Shown here piece after piece: positions 1-8,627 of a stretch of DNA of 64,000 bases. The first letter of the stretch is position 1; every line of letters starts with the position of its first letter. A program made the translations under genes and the position numbers. Under the pieces are notes generated by a model. It did no database searches. It worked only from the letters and a program-made list of their open reading frames with translations, and was not told where the DNA came from. Origin of the DNA: Treponema sp. (GTDB lineage: Bacteria; Spirochaetota; Spirochaetia; Treponematales; Treponemataceae); contig NZ_JAFRNB010000185.1 in the NCBI RefSeq assembly GCF_017430385.1, positions 16,709 through 80,708 of the forward strand. Reading direction: 5' to 3'.

Positions 1-238
1 TTATCATCGAAAGCTGCTCCGAATCAGCAAGGGTGTAAATGTCAGTCTCAAATTCAAACTTGCCGAAGCGTGCCGAAAGTTTCTGCTCCTTATCGACTAC
101 CCCGGCCATCGACTCAGGCGGCAGAAGCGCGAATTTTGCAGAATTAGTCACATAAACAGGCGAAAAATTTGATTCAAGCCGAGAACTCATGCAGGAGAAA
201 AAAGAAAGAGAAAGAAAAATGAGTAAAAATTTTTTCAT
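1..238 (-). CDS. Lipoprotein, N-terminal part (cut by window edge)
   Basis: Reading leftwards from an ATG at 238, 79 codons stay open to the window edge. The protein starts MKKFLLIFLSLSFFSC, a signal peptide ending in a lipobox-like LSFFSC, so it is probably lipid-anchored at Cys16. The rest (SSRLESNFSPVYVTN and onward) matches no family I recognise. It diverges from the outer-membrane protein gene at 402, with a GC-rich repeat between them. The C-terminus lies outside the window, so no function is offered. Confidence 0.7.
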   Translation of the reverse strand, partial: MKKFLLIFLSLSFFSCMSSRLESNFSPVYVTNSAKFALLPPESMAGVVDKEQKLSARFGKFEFETDIYTLADSEQLSMI

Positions 239-242
239 TGGG

Positions 243-348
243 CGTTCCCCTCACTTTGTTCGGGTCGGGCCATCCGCGGTTCCGCCTTTCGGCTCCATTG
301 CCTGACGGCAACAGCTAACGCTGCCGCTCCTACCCCTAACGCATTTTA
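243..348. repeat. GC-rich intergenic repeat, family C, copy 3
   Basis: About 105 bp between two divergent genes. The reverse complement aligns with 39963-40075: both run from GCGTTAGGG through ATGGAGC and GGAACCGCGGA to GGAACGCCC. No open frame or promoter is evident in it. It is a dispersed intergenic repeat of unknown function. Confidence 0.65.
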
Positions 349-401
349 GCATTTTTCTTGCCTTGTGAAAATCAGTTAATTTTAATACAATCTTTAATAA
401 T

Positions 402-1808
402 ATGAAGAAGTTTATCGCCATCGCACTTTTCGGCTGTGTTTCAGTTTTTCTTTCCGCACAAGATCAGGCAAAAGAATTCAACGGAAAAATCCGTGCCGAA
501 TCTGTAAAAAACACCGCTGACGAACTGAATGTCGAGGAAAAAGAAGCGCAAAAGCAGCGGCAAAATGAAGAAAATCCTTCTGATAATTCAGAAAATTCCG
601 AAATCGACCAGAATCTTATTGTCTCAAAAATCAACTTCATCGGTCTTAAAAAAACTCGCGAATCTTACATCCAGCCCAAATTCAAAAAATTTACTGGCAA
701 AACCGTTGCCGAAACTGACATGCACGATTTTGAAACGGCAGTTCAGCTTGAAGGCCTTTTTGACGACATCCACATCAACTTAGAGCAAATCTCTGAAACC
801 GAAGCCCAAATCAATGTCTCGGTAAAAGAAAAAATCACATTCATTCCGCTTCCGTTCGCAATGGCCTCAAGCTCAGGATTTATGGCAGGCGGAATCGTCA
901 TGGACACAAATGCCTTTGGCCGCAAGGACATGTTCATGATTGGCGGATTTTTTTCCAGCGACTCAATGACCGGCATGGCATCAGTCTCAAGGCCGCCAAA
1001 AGAAAACTGGATTCCTGGATTTTCAATCTTTGTTTCCGGCTCAAAAAGCACCCCGGAGCTGGAAAATCTTGATGAAGACCCGGTTTTTAAATACAGGGCA
1101 AAGGCTTTTTCTGCCGGATTTTCAATCAGCGAAAAGATTGGAGAGCATTTTTCAGTTTCAAACGGCTACAGTTTCAAGCTGTGCTCAACCGACGACCATG
1201 AAGATTACCCGAAAGACAGCACGCCGGAATCAATAAGAATCGGTTCGACATCGCTCAGTTTCGGATATTCCAAATCTGACTGGAACGGTTTTTTCATGTC
1301 AACGAATTCCGCTTCAATTTCCGCAGAAATCGGGCTTACAAATTCCGAAGACAGTGACTTCCGCTATCCGCAGGAATATTCTTTCTCAATCGGTGAGCAG
1401 CATCCAATTTTCACTCCCCGCCTCCGAATGTATCAAAAGATTTCAGGCTCTTACGGCAGGAAAAATCATCTTTCGCAGTTCAAGGACAAGGGAGCCGGCT
1501 CTGTTTCGATTCTTCCTGGATATTTCAAGACAGAACGGATTATCGGTGGCAATGCAGGATTTGAAGTCGCGGTCAAAAAATTCTCATGGGCACTGCTTTC
1601 GATTTACGGAGATTATCAGGTCGTCTACACACAGGATTTCCCGCCGCCAGATGATGAAAAATCAGACTACAAATTCATGCACGGCCCGAACGGTGGCATA
1701 AGATTCTATCTTGCAAAAGTTGCCTTCCCGGCTCTTGCAATGGGTCTGGCATACAATGTCACGCAGCATTACTGGCAGTTCGCGGCAGCTCTGGGAATGA
1801 GTCTTTAA
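402..1808 (+). CDS. Outer-membrane beta-barrel protein with one POTRA-like domain (BamA/TamA superfamily)
   Basis: 468 aa. Residues 1-19 form a signal peptide, followed by an acidic, Gln-rich linker to about 68. Residues 72-150 look like a single POTRA domain (LIVSKINFIGLKKTRES start, EGLFDDIHINLEQ strand region). From about 150 the amphipathic, Gly/Ser/aromatic-rich alternating pattern fits an outer-membrane barrel. The family includes BamA, TamA and patatin-linked barrels. With one POTRA and a short barrel this is not canonical BamA; a role in outer-membrane assembly or secretion is inference. No Shine-Dalgarno precedes the ATG. The stop overlaps the convergent radical SAM gene by 4 bp. Confidence 0.72.
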   Translation: MKKFIAIALFGCVSVFLSAQDQAKEFNGKIRAESVKNTADELNVEEKEAQKQRQNEENPSDNSENSEIDQNLIVSKINFIGLKKTRESYIQPKFKKFTGKTVAETDMHDFETAVQLEGLFDDIHINLEQISETEAQINVSVKEKITFIPLPFAMASSSGFMAGGIVMDTNAFGRKDMFMIGGFFSSDSMTGMASVSRPPKENWIPGFSIFVSGSKSTPELENLDEDPVFKYRAKAFSAGFSISEKIGEHFSVSNGYSFKLCSTDDHEDYPKDSTPESIRIGSTSLSFGYSKSDWNGFFMSTNSASISAEIGLTNSEDSDFRYPQEYSFSIGEQHPIFTPRLRMYQKISGSYGRKNHLSQFKDKGAGSVSILPGYFKTERIIGGNAGFEVAVKKFSWALLSIYGDYQVVYTQDFPPPDDEKSDYKFMHGPNGGIRFYLAKVAFPALAMGLAYNVTQHYWQFAAALGMSL

Positions 1809-3652
1809 ACTGTCCGCCAGTCCGCGCCATTCTCGCCCACAAAGACTTTGACTTTGCTTTTTTGTTTTCCGCAATTTTCGGTGAAGAATTCAATGTCAGT
1901 GCCGTACTCGCTCATTACATCGTCAGGGTGATAGTGAGTGCTGAATGTGGACTCAGTGCCGTCGAAAGTGCAGCGACCGAGTGCCGAATGGATTCTGATT
2001 AAATCTTCTGCAGCCGGCAGGAATCGATCTTTGTGCTTTTCACGGAATTTCTTCTGAATAAAAGCGATTTGAAGCTCTTCGATTTGAGTAGAATTTTTTT
2101 CTGCTGACCAGTCACGGATTGAGCCTGTCGAAGCGAACTTGCTTTTCTGCTCCGATGACAAAAATCCGCTTTCAATATAATTTGTGAATCCTTTCAAAAA
2201 TTCGCTCGGCTTTTCACGCAGAACATACAGAATCGGATTGAACCATGCGACAGCACGGCCTTTCGTGTAAAAAAGATTCGTTGCAAGGGCTAGTTTTTCA
2301 GCCTTTGCCAGGTCTTTTTCACTGAACTGAGGTGTACGCAAGACATGATACGGAGGCTGGCTTTCCCACTCCAGGCCAAAACCTTTTGCAGCGTCGTGCA
2401 AGTCCGTGCCAGGAAGAACACTCAGGCAGAAAAGCTCCAGGTTGTTCGGATAAAGAGCGAGCGCGAAGTCGATGCTCTCACAGAAACCGTTGAAATTGTC
2501 GCCTGGAAGACCGTAAATCAAATCGAAGCCAAAAGTGACTCCTTCTTCGTTCAAAAAACCGATATTTTTCTCAAACTTTTTTTTGTCCAGCGTGCGGTGA
2601 ACATTTTTGAGAACTTCGGGATTCGCGCTCTGAAGACCAATCTGAAGGCAGCACGGAATACGGGCAAAAGCTCGGGCAAGTTCCCTGTCGATAAACTCAG
2701 CACGAGCTTCAAAATAGAAGAACATTCCCGGAGCCTTTTTTTCGATGATTTTGAGCATTTTGATTGCCCGCTCTTTGCTCGCGTTGTAGGTCGGGTCAAG
2801 CACGAACACCTGAGAGATATTTTTTTTGGCAAAAAGCTCGATTTCCTTTTCAAGCCGTTCCATCGGAAAGTAAGCGATTTTCTTTTCGCCCTTTGACTCG
2901 TAACAGTAAGAGCATTTGAAAGGGCAGCCACGCGCAAGTTCCCACAAAGCCCCGCCGTATTTGCTAACATCAAGAGTGCCGTCAAGGTAAGGAGAAGCCG
3001 TAAGGTCAGGTGGAAGCGGACAAGCCCGGATGATTGGATTTGATTGCCCCTCAGGAGATGGATTTCCGCTTCGATAGACCCCTTGCACCCCAAACGCAAA
3101 ACCGGTAGTCTCATTGTCATTTCCCGAATTACAATCTGTGGTAATTTCTTGATCGCAACCGTTCCCGGAAATCTGTGTAATCTGTGTAATCTGTGTAATC
3201 TGTGGTTTTTCTTCTGCAAGATGGTTCAAAAGCTCAGTCATCGCCCGCTCGCCCTGACCTGCAATCATATAGTCAAAGCTGTGGAAAGAAAGCGGATTAG
3301 CGGTGACTTCGGGGCCGCCGGAAATGCAAACACAGTCCGGCAGAAGTTTTTTTAGCTCAAGGCAAGTTTTTTCAAGAATTACGCGGTTCCAGACATAGAC
3401 CGAAAAGCACACAAAATCAGGCTTTTTTGAAGCAAGCCGTGAAGCAAGCAGAGCCGAGACCGCATAATCGCCGCCGTTCTGCTTTGCAAGCACAATCTCC
3501 TGCTCTTCAAGCGAAAAATCAACGAGCGAGACAGAAAATTGCCCGCTCGTGCGAGGGTCAGCCTTAATGGAGCTTGCGATACAAGCCGCCCCCAGAGGAA
3601 GCCCTTGCGGAGAAGTTTCGACTAAAAGTGTGGTGCATATAACGGATTTCAA
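1805..3652 (-). CDS. B12-binding-domain radical SAM protein with C-terminal DUF4080
   Basis: 615 aa. The N-terminal 1-140 resembles a cobalamin-binding Rossmann domain (GLPLGAACIASSIK, then SGGPEVTANP). The radical SAM core has CPFKCSYC with Cys243, Cys247 and Cys250 for the 4Fe-4S cluster. The C-terminal third resembles DUF4080. Substrate unknown. Residues 151-189 are an insertion with a QIT-QIT-QIT repeat, encoded by a CACAGATTA array (3171-3214) that also occurs in prmC. The start is TTG, directly after the stop of the upstream PurO-like gene (TAATTG), so the two are probably translated as a unit. No ATG alternative exists near this start. Confidence 0.82.
   Translation of the reverse strand: MKSVICTTLLVETSPQGLPLGAACIASSIKADPRTSGQFSVSLVDFSLEEQEIVLAKQNGGDYAVSALLASRLASKKPDFVCFSVYVWNRVILEKTCLELKKLLPDCVCISGGPEVTANPLSFHSFDYMIAGQGERAMTELLNHLAEEKPQITQITQITQISGNGCDQEITTDCNSGNDNETTGFAFGVQGVYRSGNPSPEGQSNPIIRACPLPPDLTASPYLDGTLDVSKYGGALWELARGCPFKCSYCYESKGEKKIAYFPMERLEKEIELFAKKNISQVFVLDPTYNASKERAIKMLKIIEKKAPGMFFYFEARAEFIDRELARAFARIPCCLQIGLQSANPEVLKNVHRTLDKKKFEKNIGFLNEEGVTFGFDLIYGLPGDNFNGFCESIDFALALYPNNLELFCLSVLPGTDLHDAAKGFGLEWESQPPYHVLRTPQFSEKDLAKAEKLALATNLFYTKGRAVAWFNPILYVLREKPSEFLKGFTNYIESGFLSSEQKSKFASTGSIRDWSAEKNSTQIEELQIAFIQKKFREKHKDRFLPAAEDLIRIHSALGRCTFDGTESTFSTHYHPDDVMSEYGTDIEFFTENCGKQKSKVKVFVGENGADWRTV
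3171..3214 (-). repeat. In-frame CACAGATTA tandem array inside the radical SAM gene
   Basis: On the minus strand CCACAGATT is followed by four ACACAGATT units, read as repeated Gln-Ile-Thr. The same array, with the same CCACAG start and an ATT-(T)CC-GG exit, lies in prmC at 37344-37388 in another frame. The frame is kept, so the gene is interrupted but not broken. Confidence 0.85.
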
Positions 3653-4381
3653 TTACTTATTTTTATTAATAATCTTTTCTTCGTACTTGCCTGTGGCGAT
3701 GTCGATGTAGCGAACGAAAAGTGAAACCTTGTTCTCTTCGTTGAGGCTTGTCCAAATCATGTTGGCAAATTCGTCGATTGTGCCTTTGATTTCGACTTTC
3801 TCAGGCTCGCCCTCAAAACTTGGCAGAGGATTGCCGTTACCCATGTATGTGTGGATAAAGTGCCCTTCGCCTTTCTGAGGATTGTCGTAAGTGTATGTGA
3901 AGCGGAGACAATTGTCGCCGTTTCCGTTGTCGCTCTTCAAAATTGAGATTGCGTAGTCGTACTTGCCGCCCTCGACATTGAGCAATGATGAAATGCGCGG
4001 GGTGAAGTTTGGGGCATCGTGCTCGTATTTGCGGACTCGGAGTGACTGTTCGAAAGTTTCGCCTTTTTTGAGACCTTCGAAAATTGTGTCTGTCTGGTCG
4101 CCGTTTGTGACGATTGTTTTGGCACCAAGCTGACGGACAGCGGCGTAGATGATGAGGCTTGGATCGCCGGCAATCAAGCTTTCGTCAAAAGCCTTTGTGC
4201 GGACGACTTCTGTTCCATCTTCAGTTTCTGTAACGAAAACACGGTTTCGGCTGCCTGCGCTTCGGCCCATTGTCCAGTAAGCAGAGACTGCATATTTGCC
4301 ATCAGCAGAAAGACCTGCAACGATTCCGCGTCCAGGATATTCATTTGCCTTCAAAGTCTCGTCAAGTTTTTTAATTTTCAT
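3653..4381 (-). CDS. purO: IMP cyclohydrolase-like protein (PurO family)
   Basis: 242 aa, the usual PurO length. The N-terminal YPGRGIVAG and AYWTMGRSAGSRNR stretches are typical of the archaeal-type IMP cyclohydrolase family, which closes FAICAR to IMP in the last step of purine synthesis; bacterial homologues exist. A good ribosome site (AGAGGTAT) precedes the ATG. No other purine gene is in the window, so the physiological role is inferred from family only. The stop abuts the TTG start of the radical SAM gene. Confidence 0.78.
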   Translation of the reverse strand: MKIKKLDETLKANEYPGRGIVAGLSADGKYAVSAYWTMGRSAGSRNRVFVTETEDGTEVVRTKAFDESLIAGDPSLIIYAAVRQLGAKTIVTNGDQTDTIFEGLKKGETFEQSLRVRKYEHDAPNFTPRISSLLNVEGGKYDYAISILKSDNGNGDNCLRFTYTYDNPQKGEGHFIHTYMGNGNPLPSFEGEPEKVEIKGTIDEFANMIWTSLNEENKVSLFVRYIDIATGKYEEKIINKNK

Positions 4382-4410
4382 ATATACCTCTTTTAAAAGA
4401 TTAATTAGCA

Positions 4411-4491
4411 GGCGTTGCGGGCGGCGTTTGAGCCCGCAGAGGGGGTAGCGGAAAACGCAAGGCGTTTGAAGCGAGGGGGAGACTTACCCCA
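4411..4491. repeat. GC-rich intergenic repeat, family B, copy 1
   Basis: Contains GGGGGTAGCGGAAAACGC, then GAAGCGAGGGGGAGACTT, then CCCC. The same ordered blocks occur at 26366-26444, 33718-33803 and, more diverged, 46087-46189. It is followed on the plus strand by a TTTTCCAC/TTTTCAGT-type short array that runs into the end of the HdeD-like gene. Confidence 0.75.
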
Positions 4492-4513
4492 TTTCGTTTT
4501 CCACTTTCCGTTT

Positions 4514-5092
4514 TCAGTTTTCAGATTCTTTCTCTTCTTCCACTGTTTCGACAGAATCCGGCACGACTACTTCCGGGCGGCTCTTCCACTGGATTAAGAC
4601 AAGGCCGATTCCAATTGCCAGAAGAATGAGTCCGAACAGACGGACGATGAAATGACCTGCTGTTTGGGCCGGAATGATGAAAAGCACGAGTGCAAGAACC
4701 AGGGATGAAGCGACTTCTATCATTGACTGGCGAATCATGATTCCGTTGCGGTGAAGTTTTGTGATTGTATAGATTTGCATTCCGCATGAAACAATCAGGT
4801 AAATTGCGAGTGTGTAAGCCATTGCCTTCCAAACGACGGCTGCGACTGCAATGGGAAGCACGACTGAGAGCACGCCGACAACAACGCTGAGAACGCCGCG
4901 CACCGTGACAATCAGCTTGTACTGAGGATCGATAATCAGGTCTCTGGTTGCCGTAAGGATGAAAATGCCGTCAATAATGGCCGCAAGACCGAGTAAAATG
5001 ACAAAAAACGAGATGAATGTATCTGGAGAAATGAGCAGAAACAAGCCCAAAGCTGCCGTCATAAATCCAAGAAAAAGTTTGTTTTTATCCAT
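4514..5092 (-). CDS. HdeD-like (DUF308) integral membrane protein
   Basis: 192 aa, mostly membrane: about six hydrophobic segments arranged as three pairs, as in HdeD/DUF308 proteins, with an acidic tail ending EEEKESEN. In Escherichia coli HdeD is linked to acid resistance; the role here is unknown. Upstream on the minus strand a TATTAT box lies 6 nt before the ATG with no Shine-Dalgarno, suggesting a leaderless mRNA. The last codons fall in the TTTTCAG-type short repeat attached to repeat B. Confidence 0.75.
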   Translation of the reverse strand: MDKNKLFLGFMTAALGLFLLISPDTFISFFVILLGLAAIIDGIFILTATRDLIIDPQYKLIVTVRGVLSVVVGVLSVVLPIAVAAVVWKAMAYTLAIYLIVSCGMQIYTITKLHRNGIMIRQSMIEVASSLVLALVLFIIPAQTAGHFIVRLFGLILLAIGIGLVLIQWKSRPEVVVPDSVETVEEEKESEN

Positions 5093-5134
5093 AGATTTAT
5101 AATATGCAACTAATGAGAAAAATTCTAGTCTTTG

Positions 5135-6106
5135 TTATTTCTTAAAGTAGCTGTTGTCAACATAAGTTGCGACCCGGTACTCACTCTGCAGGTTGTTTAT
5201 GCTTGCCAGAAAACTGATTGTGTCCTGAAGCGTAAAAATGTCTTTTTCCGTGACGGAGACCGAAAAATCGTATTTCTTGACGATTGATTTTATCTGCTCT
5301 TCGTTGATGTTGAGTGCTTCTGAAAGTTTTTCGAGCATTTCTGGTTCAAGGGTTGGGATTTTCTGGACGGCAATCGCATATTGATTCAAAATTTCGGAGA
5401 TGACATCGCCGTTGTCGGCAAGGAATTCATCGCGCACGACAAAGCCGTTTGTTCCGCGGAGATTTGTTTCGTCTCCCTGTGCAACTATTTTTGCAACGCC
5501 CTTGTCCAGAAGCCTTGTTATGTTAGGTTCCCATATTGCGACCGCATCTGCTATTGAGGATGTGAGGGCTAGTTCGGCGTTTGAAGCCTGGATGTTTACG
5601 AAATCAATGTCCTCGAAACTGAGGCCTGCTTTTTCGAGGAGCTTGGTGACGAAATTGTGGCCGGTGGAGCCAAAGACCGTGGCAATTTTTTTGCCTTTTA
5701 AATCCTTGTATGAATTAAAATTGGAATTGTCGGCACGGGCGAGAAGGGCATAGGCGTTTGGACCGCTGGCAGGGATTCCGACAAGCCGCATTTTTGTGGC
5801 TCCTGCAAGCGCACGGACGGTCGGAACATCGCCGATTACGCCAATATCCGTGAGGTCGGCCGTGAGGGATTCGTTCATTGGCGGGCCGGACTCAAAATCC
5901 TGCCATACGACAGTGACATTTTTTGGCGCAAGTGCGTTTTCAATCTGTTTTGAATATCGTGCGATGTAAAGCGGAATGAATGCCGCGGACGGCTGAATCG
6001 CAATTCTTACGGTGCGTGCCTGCTGCTTTTCTTTGCATGAAAAAGCAAAAAATGCTGAGAATAAAACAAAACTAAAAAAGAAGAATCTTTTCAAAATCTT
6101 TTTCAT
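5135..6106 (-). CDS. ABC-type substrate-binding lipoprotein, SsuA/TauA/ThiY-like
   Basis: 323 aa. The signal peptide ends FFAFSC (lipobox, Cys24). The mature part follows the NMT1/SsuA/TauA fold: VRIAIQPSAAFIPLYIA near the start, DIGVIGDVPTVRALAG, then YKDLKGKKIATVFGSTGHNFV. Such proteins deliver sulfonates, taurine, nitrate or thiamine precursors to an ABC permease. No permease or ATPase gene is adjacent, so the ligand cannot be assigned. A TTTAAA/TATAAT promoter (17-nt spacer on the minus strand) leaves almost no leader. Confidence 0.82.
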   Translation of the reverse strand: MKKILKRFFFFSFVLFSAFFAFSCKEKQQARTVRIAIQPSAAFIPLYIARYSKQIENALAPKNVTVVWQDFESGPPMNESLTADLTDIGVIGDVPTVRALAGATKMRLVGIPASGPNAYALLARADNSNFNSYKDLKGKKIATVFGSTGHNFVTKLLEKAGLSFEDIDFVNIQASNAELALTSSIADAVAIWEPNITRLLDKGVAKIVAQGDETNLRGTNGFVVRDEFLADNGDVISEILNQYAIAVQKIPTLEPEMLEKLSEALNINEEQIKSIVKKYDFSVSVTEKDIFTLQDTISFLASINNLQSEYRVATYVDNSYFKK

Positions 6107-6153
6107 AACAAATTAAATTATATGCCAACTTAAAATTTATTTAAAGAAATTCT

Positions 6154-6182
6154 TTGTATAAATTCATTTTTGGTTGTAAAAT
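6154..6182 (+). promoter_or_regulatory. Sigma70-type promoter of the dCache-PAS-GGDEF gene
   Basis: TTGTAT (6154-6159), 17-nt spacer, TAAAAT (6177-6182). The ATG at 6190 is 7 nt downstream, so the transcript should begin at or next to the start codon. An upstream in-frame TTG coincides with the -35 box and is not a credible start. Confidence 0.7.
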
Positions 6183-6189
6183 TCAAGAT

Positions 6190-8097
6190 ATGAGAATTAA
6201 ACTTACTCCGAGAAACACCAAAATTGCAATTCTTGTCTTTTTTCTTGTAGCTTTTGTGACGGCTTCGCTTTTTGTATTCCGTTTAAAAACCCTGAGCCTT
6301 ATCTCAAAGTCTTCCTTGCAGAATATTTCTGAAATTCAGGACATGTACGCCCAGACTTTGCAGACTAAATTCCTTGACCAGCAGAACATGCTTGAGGCAC
6401 AGGCAAGATATTTTGACGGTGTTGATTTAAAAAATGAGGAGGAGTTAAAAAAGACCATCGTAAAAACAAAGGGAATCGGTGATTTTAAGAAAATTGCGAT
6501 AGCAAACAGGCATGGCGCATGTACGAGCTTTGAGGGCAAAAACCTTCCTAATATTTACAACAAGCCGTTTTTCTTTGATACGCTGAAGACTGGCAAGCCT
6601 CAAATTTCAAGCAAAATCGAGGTCGATGAAAACCTGGAGCCGATTCTTACGCTTACTTATCCGATTAAGCGGAACGGGCAGGTTGAGGCGGCGATAGTCG
6701 GAACGCTTTCATATAATGTGCTTAAAAATCTTTTTACGGTCTCGCTTTTCTCGGGCGAAAGTTACATGTACATAATTTCTGCGGACGGAAATGTCATTCT
6801 CTGCAACCGTGACAAAAACCGCAACCTGTACAATGTCAATGTTTATGATTTGGTCAAGAATTACGCTAAGTCGGACAGTGATTATGTCAGCAGCAAGATG
6901 CGTTCTGACATCCTTAAGAATCGCTCGGACTTCATGACTTTCAATGCCAAAGATTTCACAAAACTTTTCGCATATTCTCCGCTTGGAATCAACAACTGGT
7001 ACATTATTTCAGTAATTCCATACTCTTACATCGTTCAGCAGCAGTCGGAAATCGGCTTCCTTGTTTATGTTCTTCTTGGAATCATTGCGTTTGTAATAGC
7101 AATCTTTATTTTGGTTCTTTACTGGCTTTTCAAAAAGACTTCTTCAATCGAAAAGGACAACGAAAGGCTTACAATCGCAAGCGCACAGGCTCAGACTTTG
7201 ATTTTTGAGTATGATTTGCCAAAGCATCAGGTCACATTCTCCGGCGACACACAGTTTATCCTCGGAACTGACCAAAGGGTTTTTGCAGTTGAATTCATCC
7301 GTGCTGAATATTACAAGCGAATTCATAATGATGACAAAAAGGTCATGGTTGAATTGAGAAGAACTGCCGAAAATTCGCTCCCGGAATTTACGGGCGAATT
7401 CCGATACAAAACTTTTGGCTCTGGGGAATATATCTGGCTTCGGATTTCAGGAAATCTGCTCGACAAAGAGGACGGAACTGGCAAGAAATTCATCGGCACA
7501 ATCACGAATGTCAACTCTCAGGTTTTGCACGAGCAGGAATTAAAATCAATCGCCGAACGGGACAAGCTTACGGGGCTTCTGAACAAGAGTGCTATGGAAC
7601 AGCGTTCAAGGAATTTGCTTGAGACGGCTGGTGCCAATCAGAAATGCGCGCTTTTCATCATTGATTTGGACAATTTCAAGAAGGTCAATGATACGCTCGG
7701 TCATCTTGTCGGTGATATGGCAATCGTTGACGCGGCCAAAAAACTCTCGCTCATCTTCTCAGAAAAGGATTTTATCAGTCGTTTTGGTGGCGATGAATTC
7801 TGCATCCTTCTGCGTTTCAGCAAAAACCTTTCTGACGAGGCAATCAGCGGCATTATTACCGAAAAGGCTCAGAATTTGTGCACTTTCCTCCGCGAAGATT
7901 ATTTTGATGAGAACACGGTCATCAGCGTCAGTGCCAGCGTAGGAATTGCTTTTTATCCGGAAAACGGAGCCACTTATGAGGAACTTTTTGCCAGTGCGGA
8001 TGCGGCCTTGTACAAGGTTAAGGAAAGCGGCAAGAACGGCTACAAATTTTTGAAAAAGAATCAGAAAATTCGTGAAAACTTTAGAGATTTTATTTAA
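6190..8097 (+). CDS. Membrane diguanylate cyclase: dCache sensor, PAS, GGDEF
   Basis: 635 aa from the ATG chosen because the promoter ends 7 nt before it. TM helix at about 11-32, a periplasmic dCache-like sensor to about 285, a second TM helix, a PAS domain (about 325-445, ending in a DKEDGTGKKFIGTITNV-type PAC segment), then GGDEF. The signature GGDEF is intact at about 533, so it should make cyclic di-GMP from two GTP. The product-inhibition site (RxxD, five residues earlier) reads SEKD, so the Arg is missing and feedback inhibition is probably lost. Diverges from the binding-protein gene. Confidence 0.9.
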   Translation: MRIKLTPRNTKIAILVFFLVAFVTASLFVFRLKTLSLISKSSLQNISEIQDMYAQTLQTKFLDQQNMLEAQARYFDGVDLKNEEELKKTIVKTKGIGDFKKIAIANRHGACTSFEGKNLPNIYNKPFFFDTLKTGKPQISSKIEVDENLEPILTLTYPIKRNGQVEAAIVGTLSYNVLKNLFTVSLFSGESYMYIISADGNVILCNRDKNRNLYNVNVYDLVKNYAKSDSDYVSSKMRSDILKNRSDFMTFNAKDFTKLFAYSPLGINNWYIISVIPYSYIVQQQSEIGFLVYVLLGIIAFVIAIFILVLYWLFKKTSSIEKDNERLTIASAQAQTLIFEYDLPKHQVTFSGDTQFILGTDQRVFAVEFIRAEYYKRIHNDDKKVMVELRRTAENSLPEFTGEFRYKTFGSGEYIWLRISGNLLDKEDGTGKKFIGTITNVNSQVLHEQELKSIAERDKLTGLLNKSAMEQRSRNLLETAGANQKCALFIIDLDNFKKVNDTLGHLVGDMAIVDAAKKLSLIFSEKDFISRFGGDEFCILLRFSKNLSDEAISGIITEKAQNLCTFLREDYFDENTVISVSASVGIAFYPENGATYEELFASADAALYKVKESGKNGYKFLKKNQKIRENFRDFI

Positions 8098-8103
8098 ATC
8101 CGC

Positions 8104-8133
8104 TTGACACAAACCGCGTCATTGGGGTATATT
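8104..8133 (+). promoter_or_regulatory. Promoter of the tRNA-Ser gene
   Basis: TTGACA (8104-8109), 18-nt spacer, TATATT (8128-8133), ahead of tRNA-Ser at 8153. It may also serve the next two tRNA genes, since no clear hairpin terminator separates them. Confidence 0.7.
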
Positions 8134-8152
8134 ATTTAAGCATTAATTAAAT

Positions 8153-8237
8153 GGAGCGATGGCAGAGAGGCTGAATGCACCGGTCTTGAAAACCGGCATA
8201 CCGCAAGGTATCGGGGGTTCAAATCCCTCTCGCTCCG
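8153..8237 (+). tRNA. tRNA-Ser (anticodon TGA)
   Basis: 85 nt. Acceptor stem GGAGCGA pairs with TCGCTCC, discriminator G. Anticodon arm CCGGT-CTTGAAA-ACCGG puts TGA at 8187-8189. A long variable arm (ACCGCAAGGT) confirms class II, and the T-arm has GGTTCAAATCC. A T-run follows. Confidence 0.95.
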
Positions 8238-8258
8238 CTTTTTTTTTAATTGCAGCCT

Positions 8259-8344
8259 GGAGGTGTGGTAGAGCGGTAATACAACGGATTGCTAATCCGT
8301 CAGTTCCTTATCGGGCTGGGCAGGTTCAACTCCTGTCGCCTCCG
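8259..8344 (+). tRNA. tRNA-Ser (anticodon GCT)
   Basis: 86 nt. Acceptor GGAGGTG pairs with CGCCTCC, discriminator G. Anticodon arm ACGGA-TTGCTAA-TCCGT puts GCT at 8291-8293. Long variable arm, class II. Lies 21 bp after the first tRNA-Ser. Confidence 0.94.
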
Positions 8345-8376
8345 TAAAGAACAAGCACTCTTCCAAGTCTTGTTAT

Positions 8377-8451
8377 GAGATTGTAGCTCAGTTGGATTAG
8401 AGCGCCACCCTGCGGAGGTGGAGGTCGCACGTTCGAATCGTGTCAGTCTCA
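8377..8451 (+). tRNA. tRNA-Arg (anticodon GCG)
   Basis: 75 nt. Acceptor GAGATTG pairs with CAGTCTC, discriminator A. Anticodon arm CCACC-CTGCGGA-GGTGG gives GCG at 8412-8414, reading CGC. Most bacteria read CGN with an ACG (inosine) anticodon, so GCG is less usual. The last 18 nt are repeated at 8628-8645. Confidence 0.9.
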
Positions 8452-8557
8452 AAGAATAAGCTCATCAGTGGATGGGCTTTTTTTATTTTAAACCAAAATC
8501 CCAAGAAATTTCAAAGAGATTCGAACCGGAGTGAGCGCGCCGACAGGCGAAAAGCCG
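8434..8557 (+). repeat. Direct repeat 1, from the tRNA-Arg 3' end through its terminator
   Basis: Begins with the last 18 nt of tRNA-Arg (CGAATCGTGTCAGTCTCA), contains the terminator, and ends GGCGAAAAGCCG. The partner copy is 8628-8752; the two differ at scattered positions. This stretch and the spacer contain no gene. Confidence 0.85.
8459..8485 (+). terminator. Terminator after tRNA-Arg
   Basis: AGCTCATC and GATGGGCT pair around an AGTG loop, followed by seven T. A second copy with one substitution that keeps pairing as a wobble lies near 8652-8679. Confidence 0.7.
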
Positions 8558-8616
8558 CCATGGAGGGCGGCGTCAGCGAACGAAGGCGCCGCGGCGGGAA
8601 CCAACACGATGTTGGT
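8554..8616 (+). repeat. Hairpin pair of the H1-H3 type between the tRNA-Arg repeat copies
   Basis: GCCGCC-ATGGAG-GGCGGC (8554-8571) and ACCAACA-CGA-TGTTGGT (8600-8616) lie between the duplicated tRNA ends. The first has the GCATGGAG-like loop of the dispersed H1 hairpins. The second has ACA-CGA-TGT in place of the usual ACA-NGGA-TGT. I see no clear H2 between them. Confidence 0.5.
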
Positions 8617-8627
8617 GACCATAGCGG

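Noticed and set aside
3171..3214. Short direct repeats considered as a CRISPR array
   Set aside because: Units are 9 bp with no spacers, lie inside a gene, and no cas gene is present.
2551..3219. 222-codon frame inside the radical SAM gene, same strand
   Set aside because: Out of frame with a clear B12/radical SAM protein; low-complexity composition and no ribosome site.
8159..8347. 62-codon open frame across the two tRNA-Ser genes
   Set aside because: The frame is made of tRNA sequence with perfect cloverleaf pairing; no ribosome site.
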